A DNA stretch of 64,000 nt, taken from positions 34,618 through 98,617 of the forward strand of contig SGPL01000049.1 of the NCBI GenBank assembly GCA_004802705.1, written 5' to 3'. The notes beneath the pieces are model-generated. The model was not told the DNA's origin and did not search any database. It saw only the letters and a list, made by a program, of their open reading frames with translations. The DNA comes from Bondarzewia mesenterica (lineage: Eukaryota; Basidiomycota; Agaricomycetes; Russulales; Bondarzewiaceae). Positions within the stretch are counted from its first letter, which is position 1. Every line of letters begins with the position of its first letter. Position numbers and translations under genes: made by a program. Of the stretch, positions 23,765-34,499 are shown one piece after another.

Positions 23765-25228
23765 TCAATCCCGCAGTTCAAGTTGTCTACCCGTCCCCTC
23801 ACCAGATCTAATTCCCAGAAACACGCCAGGAACATACGCCTTCCTTCCTGCCTCCATGACGACTGCTAATCCTGGAGCACCAAAAGTCCATGTGACGACC
23901 GTCGAAATCCAAACTTCGATATCAGATATTGTCGAAACCGGATACTGAGGGAAGAAGAAGCCCTCCATGAAGATCAAAGGTTGCTCGCAGCCTGTGAAAC
24001 CAATCTGTTTGAGATGCACCAGCAGCCGCTTTGCCACCGCAGCATCAGTAAGGCGCTCATTCCAGGTGAAGCCAAACCGTCGGATAATCCACGACAGCAG
24101 GCTCTGTGAAACAAGTGGCTCAGGGGGAATCCAGAACCGCCTCAGGACCTCCTGCCTGGCTTCGTCGCCCAGGGAGGAAGACCTGTTAAGCTGGTACATA
24201 TCTTGCAGCGTAACCCCGTTTGCGTGTCGCTGTCCGTGCTGGCTGTCGCCCCAAGTATGCCAAGATAAGACTGGACGAAGGATCGTGGGAGCGGGGCGCC
24301 ATTCGAAGCCTGGACGGCTGTCTCGCGGAGCAGACGAGAAGATGAAGGAAAAGTCGCCCTTCGTCTCGCAGACCTTCATGAAAGACTCTGCGAGGGTCTC
24401 GATGGTGGGATTGGAGGTGCGTTGCGACGCCTCACCCGTGATGGTCCCGATCAATGAGTAGAAGTAGTTGGCTTGCTCACGCCATTCTCTCCTGTACATG
24501 CCTGACATCGCTTGGAAAACCGACCGATCGCACCATGCAGCCACCCTCCAGTCCGCTATCAGGTCCTCGAAAGCATCAAGGTATGGATAGCGCTCGCGAA
24601 TGTCAAATGCGTTGAGACCGTTGGCGCGGCAGAAAGACGTGAGGTAGTACCCGAGGGCGTTGAGGAATGATGTCCCCTCTATGGGTTGGCTGCCCATACC
24701 TTCGGCCGTGATCGATAGATTTGTACCGTTTACCACCTCCTGATATGTCCAAACACTTTTGATCCACTCATCCTGTTCCAAGATACGGAGGAATGTGTCA
24801 GGGAAATCCTGGGTTTTCTTGACCTCCGTTCGAATGATCCCATCGATGGCACTCCAAGACGTATCAGATAGCACCACCACGACCTGCGCCGCGCGAGCGT
24901 AAATGTACCCCATGCTCTCCAGTGTCGCTCGCTTGCGTGCTTTGTCGATGGGAATGCAGAATGCATCGATCCAGAAGGCGGTGAGGTCGCGGTTGCGCAT
25001 GGCGGCAGTGAGCGCGGGAAGGGTGTGATCAGACATTTCGACATTGGGATAGAACGGGTTTTTGAGTCGCCCTAATCCCCAGACATAAGAGATGCAACTA
25101 TACGCGGGGATATCGCTGCCTTCCGAGCCAACATCCAGAGGCTCAGTCAAACACCATCGCCTACCGTCCAGAACAATGGAAGGGCGGACAGAATGGGCAG
25201 GTGCCTCTACCAAAAGACGGAATTCCAT
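23765..25228 (-). CDS. HET-domain (heterokaryon incompatibility) protein
   Basis: A single 487-codon frame starts at the ATG at 25228; no stop-free upstream ATG extends it. Residues about 45-190 carry the HET-domain pattern: YSCISYVWG, then LTAFWIDAFCIPID, then ESMGYIYARAAQVVVVLSD and SVWTYQEV. HET proteins act in nonself recognition and programmed cell death after hyphal fusion in filamentous fungi; whether this one does is unknown. The C-terminal 280 residues (ending near VPGVFLGIRSGEGTG) show no NACHT, WD40 or other known module. It is followed by a gene-free gap of about 700 bp before an ABC ATPase gene on the same strand. Confidence 0.9.
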   Translation of the reverse strand: MEFRLLVEAPAHSVRPSIVLDGRRWCLTEPLDVGSEGSDIPAYSCISYVWGLGRLKNPFYPNVEMSDHTLPALTAAMRNRDLTAFWIDAFCIPIDKARKRATLESMGYIYARAAQVVVVLSDTSWSAIDGIIRTEVKKTQDFPDTFLRILEQDEWIKSVWTYQEVVNGTNLSITAEGMGSQPIEGTSFLNALGYYLTSFCRANGLNAFDIRERYPYLDAFEDLIADWRVAAWCDRSVFQAMSGMYRREWREQANYFYSLIGTITGEASQRTSNPTIETLAESFMKVCETKGDFSFIFSSAPRDSRPGFEWRPAPTILRPVLSWHTWGDSQHGQRHANGVTLQDMYQLNRSSSLGDEARQEVLRRFWIPPEPLVSQSLLSWIIRRFGFTWNERLTDAAVAKRLLVHLKQIGFTGCEQPLIFMEGFFFPQYPVSTISDIEVWISTVVTWTFGAPGLAVVMEAGRKAYVPGVFLGIRSGEGTGRQLELRD

Positions 25229-25919
25229 GGATCGGAAGCTGGAAGAAAAGATGATCTTTTCCAGCTTGATGCAATTATGATGTGCGAGGAATGCCAGACT
25301 GACCTTCCGTCGTACGCACTGGCAGGTCGAAAGATTGATGGAGTGAGAGCTGTGCATGAACCAGGTTTATATAGATGAACACCGCCGTTGCAAATAATTC
25401 AATCACACTCACTTTCGACAGGCGTGTATTGCAGTCAGTCAACGACGTAAATGCACAGACCTGATGGATTTTCTGTATGAGCGTCAATCTGCCACGCATG
25501 ATTCTCATTCATCCGTCCCGCGACCACGGTAACCTATTGACCATGAACACATGGACAGCAGCCATATCAAGTCTGTACTATTCAACTTGTACCATCTAGG
25601 AGCATCCTAGACATGGAATCGCGCAACACAGAGACGAGTCAGAATATGGCAGACGCTGGAAGACGAGCGTTACTGAAGGGAGACAAGTATGTCCGGATTT
25701 GGTATGTCACGGTACTTGGGTCCCATTGGCAATTGTGGTATAAGTAACAAGATGAAAAAAACACCAGTGACAACGTATAGCCTGTAGGAGACAATCTCTA
25801 AGCATACAAATCAATCCAAGCCGAAGCTACCTGTCTTCGACTAGCCCGATATAAACCACAATCTATCCGCTCTACTACACACCACGATTGGCATCGTGCA
25901 CAGCATATAGCCAACAATT
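25229..25919. other. Intergenic region upstream of the HET gene
   Basis: No exon or RNA gene is recognisable. It holds the 5' flank of the HET gene and the 3' flank of the ABC ATPase gene. Short open frames here lack domains. Confidence 0.5.
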
Positions 25920-26924
25920 TTAAACCTGAGTCGATAAGACCTCTTCCCGGACACCAGTGGGCAAGAGATGAAGGAAGCGAGTGCCGACTCTGGTCGCCTG
26001 CTCTTCCGAGTGCGTAATCCAGACGATCGCCTTGAGCGGCGACTCGGGGGACTTGACTTCTTCAATCAGTGTCCTCTCGACCTTGTCGGAAGTGGTTGCG
26101 TCCAGGGCAGATGTTGGCTCTATACGATCAAGAATGCGGACAGGATCAGAGACTCAAGTTTATGCGGCGCAACATAGCAGTAGACAGAGATTAGGGACAA
26201 CGGCACATACCGTCGAGCAACAATATTGCGCTGCCCAGGCCAAAGCCAATCGCAAGCGCGATACGCTGAGCTTCTCCACCGCTCAGCGTGTTCCACGCGC
26301 GATCCCACATCTCCTCCTCGACGCCCCAAGATGACGCGATATCTATCGCACGATGCAGGTCTACGGAGCTTGTCCCATGGCGTGATTGAAAGGTAGAGAT
26401 GGTAGAGAGGAATTCGCGTGGGGTACTGGGAAGGAGTGACGGCCGCTGGGGGACGTACTGGACGTGCGTACGATATGCTGGGACACCTGCACCAGCGCGA
26501 TGTTGGTCCGTTAGCATAAGCGTCGGCTAACGCCCGCATTCATTGGTTTTCTGCATAATGTGGGAGAATAACACACCATAAGCCTTGGGGGTCCTGAGTT
26601 GGATCCCAACCACGTTAAATACGCCTCCAGATCGACAAGTGTAGTGGAGAATGCCAACTCACTTTCCTCTAAATTCTATAGACCCATGGTATAGATTCAA
26701 GTGGGCAAGGCATTTCAAGAGCGTCGTCTTGCTTCAAGTTTGCTGCAGTCAGCCACACAGACCGGTGCCCGGAGTCAGTACAGTCGCACTCACCCAACGC
26801 CGCTACGAGCGCGCAAAACAACGATATCACCCTCATTCACATCAAAGTCAACGTTGGCGAAAATATGGTCGCCTTCAGGCCGTGCGCAGGAGACGTTCTT
26901 CACGGTAAGCAATGGGGTCGTCAT
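25920..26924 (-). CDS. Small stand-alone ABC ATPase (YbbL/FetA/STAR1-like)
   Basis: Five exons: 26924-26794, 26731-26663, 26593-26577 (17 nt), 26486-26211 and 26119-25920. They sum to 693 nt, or 230 residues. Walker A is rebuilt across intron 1 (ARSGVG then KTTLLKCLAHL). The Q-loop region is VQYVPQRPSLLPSTP, the signature is TLSGGEAQRIALA, Walker B is AILLLDEPTSALD, and the switch His is VWITHSEEQ. The length and lone nucleotide-binding domain fit bacterial YbbL/FetA and plant STAR1, which pair with a separate membrane subunit; none is encoded here. The ATG is 178 bp from the divergent macro-domain gene, suggesting a shared promoter. Substrate cannot be inferred. Confidence 0.88.
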
Positions 26925-27102
26925 GGCGGTTGGTACCGTGACGTGACGTTCCCGTGACGGATCCGTTTGTGCCACTGTCTTTTAGAGCGGGCCGCAGAGT
27001 GGCCGCAGCTGAGCGCTGAGGCTCCGCAGCCACACTTTCAATCAAGCTTGCTCTCAAGGCTGTAGAGTCTATATTACTTGCACATACTTGCCGCCTCTGG
27101 AT
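26925..27102. promoter_or_regulatory. Compact divergent promoter region
   Basis: The 178 bp between the ABC ATPase ATG (minus) and the macro-domain ATG (plus) must hold both promoters and both 5' leaders. A TATATT-like stretch lies near 27070. No specific factor site is claimed. Confidence 0.45.
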
Positions 27103-27872
27103 ATGACTGTCAAGTTTGTGCTATTCGATGTCTCAGCTGACCTCGTCGACGAATGGCGACAGGCTTTTGCAGCCCTCGTGCCCCAAGAATGCCGGGCTCA
27201 AGTCACTATACTCGAAAGTACTCTCCGGGATCTCAAACCTCCCAATACACCTTTCGACTGCATCGTCTCCCCTGCCAACTCCTTTGGCAGATTTGATGGC
27301 GGGTGAGTCTAAGTAGGCGTCGTGGCCACTCGCTTTCTTGCCGATAAATTCTCCTTTCGTCCACCAGCTTTGATCAGATCCTCTCCGATGTGCTAGCTCC
27401 CCCGGACGATCCATCCGCCCTCACGCGCACCGCCCAAGCCGTCATATATCGTCGCTGGCGCGGATTCGCGCCTCCAGGAACATGTACACTTATCCCTCTC
27501 TCGGATACCTCGTGTGCCGCAAACCCCTTCGCCTGCCGCTTCGTTGCACTCTGTCCCACCATGCGCTTCCCAAGCTCCGTCGCGTGGCACAAGGAGATCG
27601 TGTACAACTGCGTATGGTCTTTACTCGTTGAGGTTGACGAACACAATAATCGGGCAGCCGCGGACCTGCAGCTTTCCCCGATCGAAACAGTGGTTATGAC
27701 TGGGCTCGCCACGGGTATCGGTTGCATCTCAGCGAATCAATGCGCCAAGCACACTGCCCTTGCATTTTCCCACTATCATGATGCGAAGACGAAGCCGGAA
27801 AAGTGGTCGGCGATGACCTGGGGTGATATTGAGGAACACCCTCTCAATATACGCTTACCGACAGATTACTAA
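27103..27872 (+). CDS. Macro-domain-like protein
   Basis: Exons 27103-27302 and 27368-27872 flank a 65-bp intron and give 234 residues; the intron joins FGRFDG to GFDQILSD. Start is the ATG of MTVKFVLFDV. The stretch DCIVSPANSFGRFDGGFD matches the macro-domain loop that contacts ADP-ribose, and VVMTGLATGIGCISANQCAK matches the later phosphate-binding loop. Macro domains bind or hydrolyse ADP-ribose derivatives; the fungal family with the CTLIPL...CPTMR core is uncharacterised. It lies divergent from the ABC ATPase gene and 0.8 kb from a probable ADP-ribosyltransferase-fold gene on the opposite strand. Confidence 0.85.
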
Positions 27873-28647
27873 AATATGTAAGTCTGTTGTTGTGGAATGA
27901 AAAAAGAGCACTGAATTGATCCCAGGTGCCTTCGCCGTCGGACAATTGAAAGCACATGCAAGTCTTCATTTGAAGTCGCTTATGTTTATCCCTTCTCTTA
28001 CCGATAATCCAATATCCGTCACCCCACTGGATTAGCGGTTGTAAACGTCGTCAGGATCACATCTCTTGTAATATTCAAGTTTACCACTACTTTTCAAGTC
28101 ACTTGGTGTGTCGCTTCGATGCTGCAGGTCTGACCTGGCTGTCATGGCGAAGAACATAGAAAACCCTCGAATCTGCATTGCCGAATGCCAGAATCGCATG
28201 CCAGGGGGATTCCCGTCTTCTCCAAATGGATGTGCACGGATTCAAGTTGCGCAACTCATCAACGACTACCGGTCAACGTTCAACGCTGTTTAATGTTCCA
28301 GCGTTTAACTGTTTATCATGGAAAACATTCAGCCGATCGTCCACGTTATCCAGGCGATCATTGCGACACTAGACTGTGAGTTGCGGTGTGAATGCAACTC
28401 AGCAGTGCTTGCATTACTCATACATGATATTCAAGGCTATGATATGAATCTGTTCCTCTGCTCCAGTTCAAACTGCGAGACCAGATTCCTCTATCAATAA
28501 AACCAATTACCACCGCTAGGTCTCTCAACTCTAATCGTTTCTACGTACGACAATTTCGATATCGCTTTCTGTGTCATCAAAGCGACTTGAGGCATGACTC
28601 CAACATCAGTGATCATCAACGGCTCGACATCTGCCACACATATGTAG
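27873..28647. other. Intergenic region between macro-domain and ART-like genes
   Basis: Convergent 3' flanks. Several open frames of about 60 codons near 28108-28500 have no domain, no splice context and no support. I see no gene here. Confidence 0.5.
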
Positions 28648-29127
28648 TCAGTATACGGAGCACATCATGCAAGAATTAGTGTGCTGACTTCCCACCGCAC
28701 CCTTCTTCCATGAGCCTGTCCCCTTACTGGTCAGACCTCGGATAATGTCATATGTCAGGTAATCCGGGTGTTCGTCATTGTTCGTCCAAGACCATCGGAC
28801 GAGCTGGAAAGAAAGAGGAAGTAAGCGCTTTCTCCATGATCCAACATGACTATTGCAGCTTGCCTCCTTCCATTTCAGGTATGCATCTCCCTGTTGTGTA
28901 AGACCAAAGTCATGCAGCAGCAGTTGAGTAAGGTCGAGGTCGTAGACCAAAATGACAGGCTCATCGGACGAGAGAGTAGTAAGCAAAGCCCAACTGTGTG
29001 CGCATTCCTTGCTTTCGGTCAGATAGAAAGGGCCTCGAATAGCAGAGAAGTCGGAGTGTCGAGGAATGAATCTGATTTCCTTTAGTTCCTCTGCGGACGT
29101 AGCACTGGTAGCGTGGTATAGCTTCAT
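28648..29127 (-). CDS. Probable ADP-ribosyltransferase-fold protein (DUF3990-like)
   Basis: A 159-codon frame starts at the ATG at 29127. The N-terminus MKLYHATSATSAEELKE, the block GPFYLTESKECAHSWALL and the later DYLTYDIIRGL resemble small ART-like proteins (DUF3990 and relatives), in which a His near the N-terminus and the FYLT strand contribute to the NAD fold. No clear catalytic Glu motif can be pinned from one sequence, so activity is unproven. A good-looking acceptor inside (CTTTCTTTCCAG near 28805) would shift the frame, so I keep one exon. The neighbouring macro-domain gene suggests an ADP-ribose theme. It could instead be a degenerate member. Confidence 0.55.
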   Translation of the reverse strand: MKLYHATSATSAEELKEIRFIPRHSDFSAIRGPFYLTESKECAHSWALLTTLSSDEPVILVYDLDLTQLLLHDFGLTQQGDAYLKWKEASCNSHVGSWRKRLLPLSFQLVRWSWTNNDEHPDYLTYDIIRGLTSKGTGSWKKGAVGSQHTNSCMMCSVY

Positions 29128-29543
29128 TTCCAAGAGAATGTAATATTTTTCAACCAGTCGTGCTACTTATGTACGTCTGGCTATAGCGATCTTATAATAA
29201 TATTGTTCTTTCCATCCTCGCAGAGAGAGTGCGGACAAAAGGCACTGCCCTTGTTCACAAGCTAATTAATCGATAAGCACCGCATGGTTTATGCCAATTA
29301 TGCGCATGTATGTATTCTGTTCTTTTGTACTTTCGAAGTGGTCTATGAGACTGTGTCAACAAACTGCCATTGTTCTCAGAGGAAAGACTGATAACCACCA
29401 CAATGGCTTGATGTAGTACTTGACGTTCTTGTTAGGCCATGCACGTGCCCTCCTTGTTGAACCATATATTTGCGTCCCTGCCGCAATTCAGAAACAGACC
29501 AATTACTTTGCATCTCTCCTCACCTTTTGTTTCGCATTCAACG

Positions 29544-30042
29544 ATGTCGTCGCAACAGCAAGCGATAGCTAGTGAGTGTTACTCTCCTATTCAAACGACC
29601 GATCGACTGACACTCCCCAAGTGTTATACTCGTGTGGCCTTGAGAAATCTGCTGCCGTGGAGGCTGCTAGAGGTGTTACGTCAGAAGAGCTGCGAAGCCC
29701 GCCGTGGGCTCTTTATCACTACTGGATGCGTCAACAGCCCGCCTACTGGGGGGTTGATGACAGTACGTCGCAAGACCACGTAGTCACCGCCTCTCCTTTA
29801 CTCACACTAGTTACTCACATGCACCTTCAGGAGCAGACCTGAACACTGCTCTTCATCAGCTGAAGTTCCGGCCTGAGATTATCGCTCTCAGTGACTTTGG
29901 AGAGTCTGTCCTTTGTCATTTGGATGCTCGTCTTTGGGCTCGTCGCTTGGCGGCGTCTGTATATTCCAAACGGTATGTGAATTTGACAGAGCTCAGGCTT
30001 GGTTCGGCTGATATAGTTGCCACTACTAGGAACAAGTCATGA
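29544..30042 (+). CDS. Small uncharacterised protein, four exons
   Basis: Exons 29544-29571, 29622-29762, 29831-29972 and 30030-30042 sum to 324 nt, or 107 residues, with GT-AG borders and compatible phases. The middle is well conserved-looking in composition (LYSCGLEKSAAVEAARGV, then PPWALYHYWMRQQPAYWGVD, then IALSDFGESVLCHLDARLW). No known family is recognised. The last tiny exon uses ACTAG as acceptor; an alternative acceptor near 30016 would end the protein in a similar place. A second start is unlikely because the ATG sits just before the first donor. Confidence 0.55.
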
Positions 30043-30415
30043 AACTTCCAACGACGAGGAAGTAGTTACGGTCTGAACCAACTCTGTACCTGATAAATAT
30101 TGGCGACTTATGGATTTATTCAATGCATGCGCGCAATTTCTCCTCATGTGCTCCAAGAAGTTTCTTGCTATGCCTTCCATCTCCACTGTGTCTGGACAAA
30201 GCAATATGTTACGCCGCTCGAGATACTTACGTCTGGTGGACTAAAGTCCATTCCCACGGGGTTCGTGACAGTGCTCTCATATTTGTCGAGGAATCCAGCA
30301 GCGTGCAAGTGCACTGACAATGAAAACAAGAACGACACTACGCTATGAGAAGAGAGAATATGTCTGCAGTGTCCAACTACATTGCGATACTCTAAGTAGA
30401 TAATATAATATGCGA

Positions 30416-31723
30416 TTATAGTTGGGGAGGACCTGGAGGCATTGTCATACCCATCTCCTCGGGCGTCAAGCTCGTGCTCTCGATCATCACGCCTACACCC
30501 ACCTTCGCCGAGTTCTGCATCAGGTATATATGACATCAGTGATCAAGATGCGAAGGTACATAAAGGAGAACAACCGCACCTTGAAGTGGTCAATCTCACC
30601 GGCCAGCGTGAATGCGAACATCGGCGCAAATCGCTGCTCAAGCAACGCGGAGACCTTGCCCGTCGAGTCCAGCTGTGCCCTGAACGTCGACATACGAAGG
30701 TCGTACTTGGCACCAAGCGTCGCGATAGCGTCTCTCCGCGAGGGCATAGCAACGACCTGCAGATCTGCCGCCGCCTCGACCTTTTCGCTCAATTTTTGCC
30801 AATACGTCGCCTGTAATATGCCCATAGGCTGGAACGATGCCGTCGCAATCCAGTCCTTGTTACCACCGGTGTACTTGGTCATGTACGAAAAACTCAAATC
30901 GGTCAACTCTGCCGACTGGCGCTGGTACAGCGACTCGACACCGAGTGCAAGATTTTTTGTGACAGATTGGAGGTAGGTGCCGACGTAGATGCCACTGGCG
31001 TCCGTCGGCGAGGGATTAATGGCCTTTGCGTTCAGAGCGTAGTCCAGGCCCTGATAGTCGTGCTCCAACTGGACCATGTTTTGTCCTGCTTGCGAGGAAA
31101 ACTGAAAGGCATTGTTCAACCCCCTTGCAAATGACACGTCGAGGATCAACGCACCTGTGCCTGGACTTTCGAGACACTGTTCGGCGTCCATGCCTGATTT
31201 AACCGAGCATTGACGTTCCCTTCATTGTCCACACTTCCTTGGAGGAAGACCTACGATGACCTGTGTGTCAGACTTGCCAGGTCACATAGCCCGGGGCACA
31301 CATACTTGCTGGTTGGTAAATACGGCACCAAAGTTATATGACGGAGGTGCGTTCTGAGATGCCAATGAGAAGGAATGTGTCACTTGGAAGACAGGGTCCA
31401 TCGAGAGACCCTTCATGAGGTCCGCCCGCACACCATCGAAGAACAAGTTGGTCAGATGTGTGCCTATTAAATTAACAGAAAACAGGGATGAATTGACATG
31501 AAATGCCACATCAGAAAAAACAACGGTGCGCACTTTTGACCTCCTTCTGAAGGTTCTCCACCGGGCCAGGATTGGGAAGCCCGAGCGCATTGCGCCAGTC
31601 CGAGAAACGCTGGTATGCGTTCGCCAGAGGGGACAGCGCAGAGGAGGAGGATTTTGAAGACGAGGGCGCCGGTATTGAGCCCACGTCGGGAAAGGGGGAC
31701 GTCTGTGAGGGAATGGCAGCCAT
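30416..31723 (-). CDS. tom40: Mitochondrial import receptor subunit Tom40
   Basis: Five exons: 31723-31534, 31463-31306, 31250-31155, 31101-30580 and 30514-30416. They sum to 1065 nt, or 354 residues. The product is the Tom40 beta-barrel, the protein-conducting pore of the TOM complex in the mitochondrial outer membrane. Visible family text includes THLTNLFFDGVRADLMKGLS, MDPVFQVTHSFSL, MVQLEHDYQGLDYALNAK and the C-terminal GVGVMIESTSLTPEEMG. The Pro/Ser-rich first 60 residues are a typical cytosolic leader, and length fits fungal Tom40 (about 340-390). Splicing repeatedly restores family sequence, for example ENLQKEVK joined to S-THLTN across intron 1. Confidence 0.96.
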
Positions 31724-32310
31724 GGGGAGAGCGATAGCAATGGACCCTACCAGGGAGTTGGAAGTGACCAGCCGGGCGCGAATTCCTGACGCGTCGGTTG
31801 TAGAAAAAATAGCCAGCACAAACAAATCCAAATCCCGCCTTAGGATACGTCACGCAACGTCACGCCTCTTCCGTGTTCTCCCTCGTGCATGCAAAACTCA
31901 GAAAAGTATGTACGACTCGAATCCAACAAACCTGCGCTGTATCTATTCGTTTGCTCAAGAAGCTAGATCGCAAAGCAATTTATACAAGAAAGCGAAACTC
32001 GTCAATCATGAGCCAACCATAACCGTATCAGTATCCTTTCCATCGTTAATTTCGTAAAAAGTCAGTAAAAGTCAGTGAAACAAGGCATCGCCGGGCAAGT
32101 ACAAGGGAATAGATGAAAGCAATGTAAACGTTCGCGATGGATCGAAACAAAGAACGCTAGGTAGGGGAAAGGGCTCAATGATGACGGTCTGATACCAAGG
32201 CGCCGCCCAGGTGCGTAAATAGAAAAAGGAATGGTAATAAGAATTGAGATGAGAAAGCAAAAAATAACTCGACGCCTCGCTTCAGTCGTTACAACCCACC
32301 GATTTCAATC
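31724..32310. other. Intergenic region upstream of tom40
   Basis: Contains the tom40 promoter side and the 3' flank of the next minus-strand gene. The plus-strand open frame reaching 32057 overlaps tom40 exon 1 in the opposite sense and is a shadow. No RNA gene is seen. Confidence 0.5.
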
Positions 32311-32694
32311 TCACCAATCGCCAGGAAGCCAGTGCTGCTGGGGCGATTGCCTGTAAGCTGCGGGAGGGAGTGGTGGAGGCGGCCTCCGGACCACCCTCCT
32401 CCGTCTCGGCTCCTCAGCAATTTCTTCCTCCTCTTCTTCAATCGGTTCCTCGCGCACAATCTCTTCCCGAGTCTCCACAATCACTTCGACAGAAGTGGTC
32501 TTTGGAAGAGTGGAAGTCGAAGAAGTGGTATATGGCGATGGTGTAGGAGAGGCGACACGACGGGTATTGGCAGGTGCTGGAACGAAGGTTGCAGAGGGCG
32601 TTGATGGAGTTTCAATCTGGATCTGGGTAACTGTGCGGGTGGCGGTCTCGATCGCGGTTTCTGTGACAATTAAAGCTGGGAGAGGAAGAAATTC
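32311..32694 (-). CDS. Pro/Glu/Thr-rich C-terminal exon, possibly of the 33.1-33.9 kb gene
   Basis: An open stretch of 128 codons to a TGA at 32311. It is preceded by a strong acceptor at 32695 (TTACTGACC, then CATTTCGTCATTCTAG). Composition is Thr/Pro/Glu-rich: LIVTETAIETATRTVTQ, then PTPSPYTTSSTSTLPK, then EEPIEEEEEEIAEEPRRRR. There is no credible start codon in frame. The simplest reading is an alternative last exon of the upstream gene, joined in phase 0 from a weak donor at 33144 (AAG|GTACCG) across a 450-bp intron, giving 353 residues. It may instead be a separate gene whose first exon I cannot locate. Confidence 0.45.
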   Translation of the reverse strand, partial: EFLPLPALIVTETAIETATRTVTQIQIETPSTPSATFVPAPANTRRVASPTPSPYTTSSTSTLPKTTSVEVIVETREEIVREEPIEEEEEEIAEEPRRRRVVRRPPPPLPPAAYRQSPQQHWLPGDW

Positions 32695-33108
32695 CTAGAA
32701 TGACGAAATGAAAAAGAAAGGTCAGTAAAAAATTTCGATATGAACGGAAGGGAGGTATAGGCTGAAAACTGGTCTGCCGCACGCGGAGAAATGCCCGAAA
32801 CAGCAGTTGAACATTCGACTCCAAGCAAGTGCGTCGCGGCTTGCACAAGGACAATCGGCATATCACGTGCAGACGCGTCGCCCGATCTTTAGATCGGCTG
32901 CTCGATTCATGCGCAATCCATGACACGCGTCACAGCAGACCGGTCCTCAGACTATCATGGAGGACGAGGGGGACAAAAAGAAAAGAAAAACCGTTGTCCC
33001 CCAAGCCTGGACGAAGGAGGGGGGAGGGGAGGGAACGACAGAAGACTCTAACTGACTGAAAGTGTAAGTGAATCAAAAAAAAATGTCGAGTCGGAAACCT
33101 CCTTCGTC

Positions 33109-33879
33109 TCAGAACTCGGAACGGCGTTGGAGAGGCGGCGGTACCTTGGAAGGAGCTTTACGCTTGGAGCCAACAGGTTCGTAGACGTATTCTTCCTCGA
33201 CGGTGGGCTCGTTACCCAGAGCACTAGATGAGCAAATCAGTACGCGATACACGCGACCAAAAGAGCGTGCAAAGACTTACACAAGTTGCTCCATGATCCA
33301 GGCTTCACGTCGAGAAGCATCGTGCTCTCTACGATTTACGGTCTCTTCGCGACGGCTAATTTCGCGCTCGCGCTCGGCGATCTTGAGTTCGCGACTCAGT
33401 ATGTCATCAAACCGAACATTGCCCTCCTTCCACCAGCCTGGGGGCGTGAGTGCCTCCTCCTTAACCACCTCCTTGATCACCGTGTGCGCAGGGGGAGGCT
33501 CGAAGGTAGCCTGAGCAATAACGGGGCAGGCGGGGCAAGGAGAAGGCGAGTTGATAACACCTCCGGGGGCGCCAGCTAAAATTTCAGCTTCACGACGAGC
33601 AACTTCAGCTTCGCGGAGAGCGACATCCCTCTCGCGAGCGATAAGTGCTTGAGATCGTTTAGGGGTGAGATAATTCCAAACACCACTATTGGGGTCGCTG
33701 GGATTGCTTGATGAACTTTGACTGGGAAGGGAAAGCATGACGGCGAGGACAGCGAGGATGAGGGAAAGGACGAGGAGAAGGGTTGTGGATGAAATCGTTC
33801 TATGATGGTGGTGGGCGGAGCGTTCGGAGCGATGGGATTCGCGCTCCCGCTCACGATGTGATGAAGAAGGTTGGGCCAT
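33109..33879 (-). CDS. Single-pass membrane protein with coiled coil
   Basis: Exons 33879-33281 and 33223-33109 join across a 57-bp intron and give 237 residues. After an Arg/His/Ser-rich N-terminus (HRERERESHRSERSAHHHH) there is one hydrophobic segment (TLLLVLSLILAVLAVMLSL, residues about 32-50). Then comes an Arg/Glu/Ala-rich region with heptad character (ARERDVALREAEVARREAE, later ELKIAEREREISRREETVNR). That suggests a type II or nuclear/ER membrane protein with a coiled-coil lumenal or cytosolic rod. No family is recognised. The reading ends PLQRRSEF at 33109, or may continue into the exon at 32311-32694. Confidence 0.7.
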
Positions 33880-34499
33880 CCTGACGCTAATCGAATTCGA
33901 GGGCGACAAGGATGTGGAAGTATGTGGTCGCAGGGTGGAAGTAATGGTTGAAAACTTAAACAGGGAGGTGCAAGAGCAAGGGCCAAAAACGGGCGTGAAG
34001 AGAAAAAAAAGGCGAGGGCGTTATATAGCTATGTATACGGGAGGAAGAAGAAGAAGGGGACTGGCTGAGGAAAAGAAAACCGGATGTCAACCAAGTTCAA
34101 CTTGTGAGCGGACCCCGAATTCTGATTTCCGATTGTTCAATTCCTTATCGGGCATTGTTTGTATTACAAAATCGATGCACAAACAACCCTAGCCGACACG
34201 TGTTGTCCCCATTTGCTGCCTCGTGTCCCCAATTTTTCCGTTGGAAAAGTGGATAGAATATATCAGCACCTGTCACGCAGGTTTGCGGACTAAAATATGC
34301 AAGAAATACCGATTTTTGGGGCGCCGAAGCGAGGACGGAGGCATACAGCGGCGACGTGGCGAAATACCTCCGCTCCGATAACTAAAAACGCGCCGCGGGC
34401 GTGACATACGCGTGTGTCTCTAGCATGTGACTCTTCTTCAAAACAGTTCTTTTGTTTCTTGTTAACCATCACTTCCAGCTTTCTTCACAACATACACCC

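Noticed and set aside
28108..28500. Overlapping ~60-codon plus-strand frames
   Set aside because: No domain, splice logic or codon bias; the frames overlap each other.
28805..28851. A 47-bp intron in the ART-like gene
   Set aside because: The acceptor looks strong, but splicing shifts the frame and loses the plausible C-terminal block DYLTYDIIRGL.
30422..30976. 184-codon plus-strand open frame
   Set aside because: It lies wholly antisense to tom40 exons, whose splicing and family sequence are clear.
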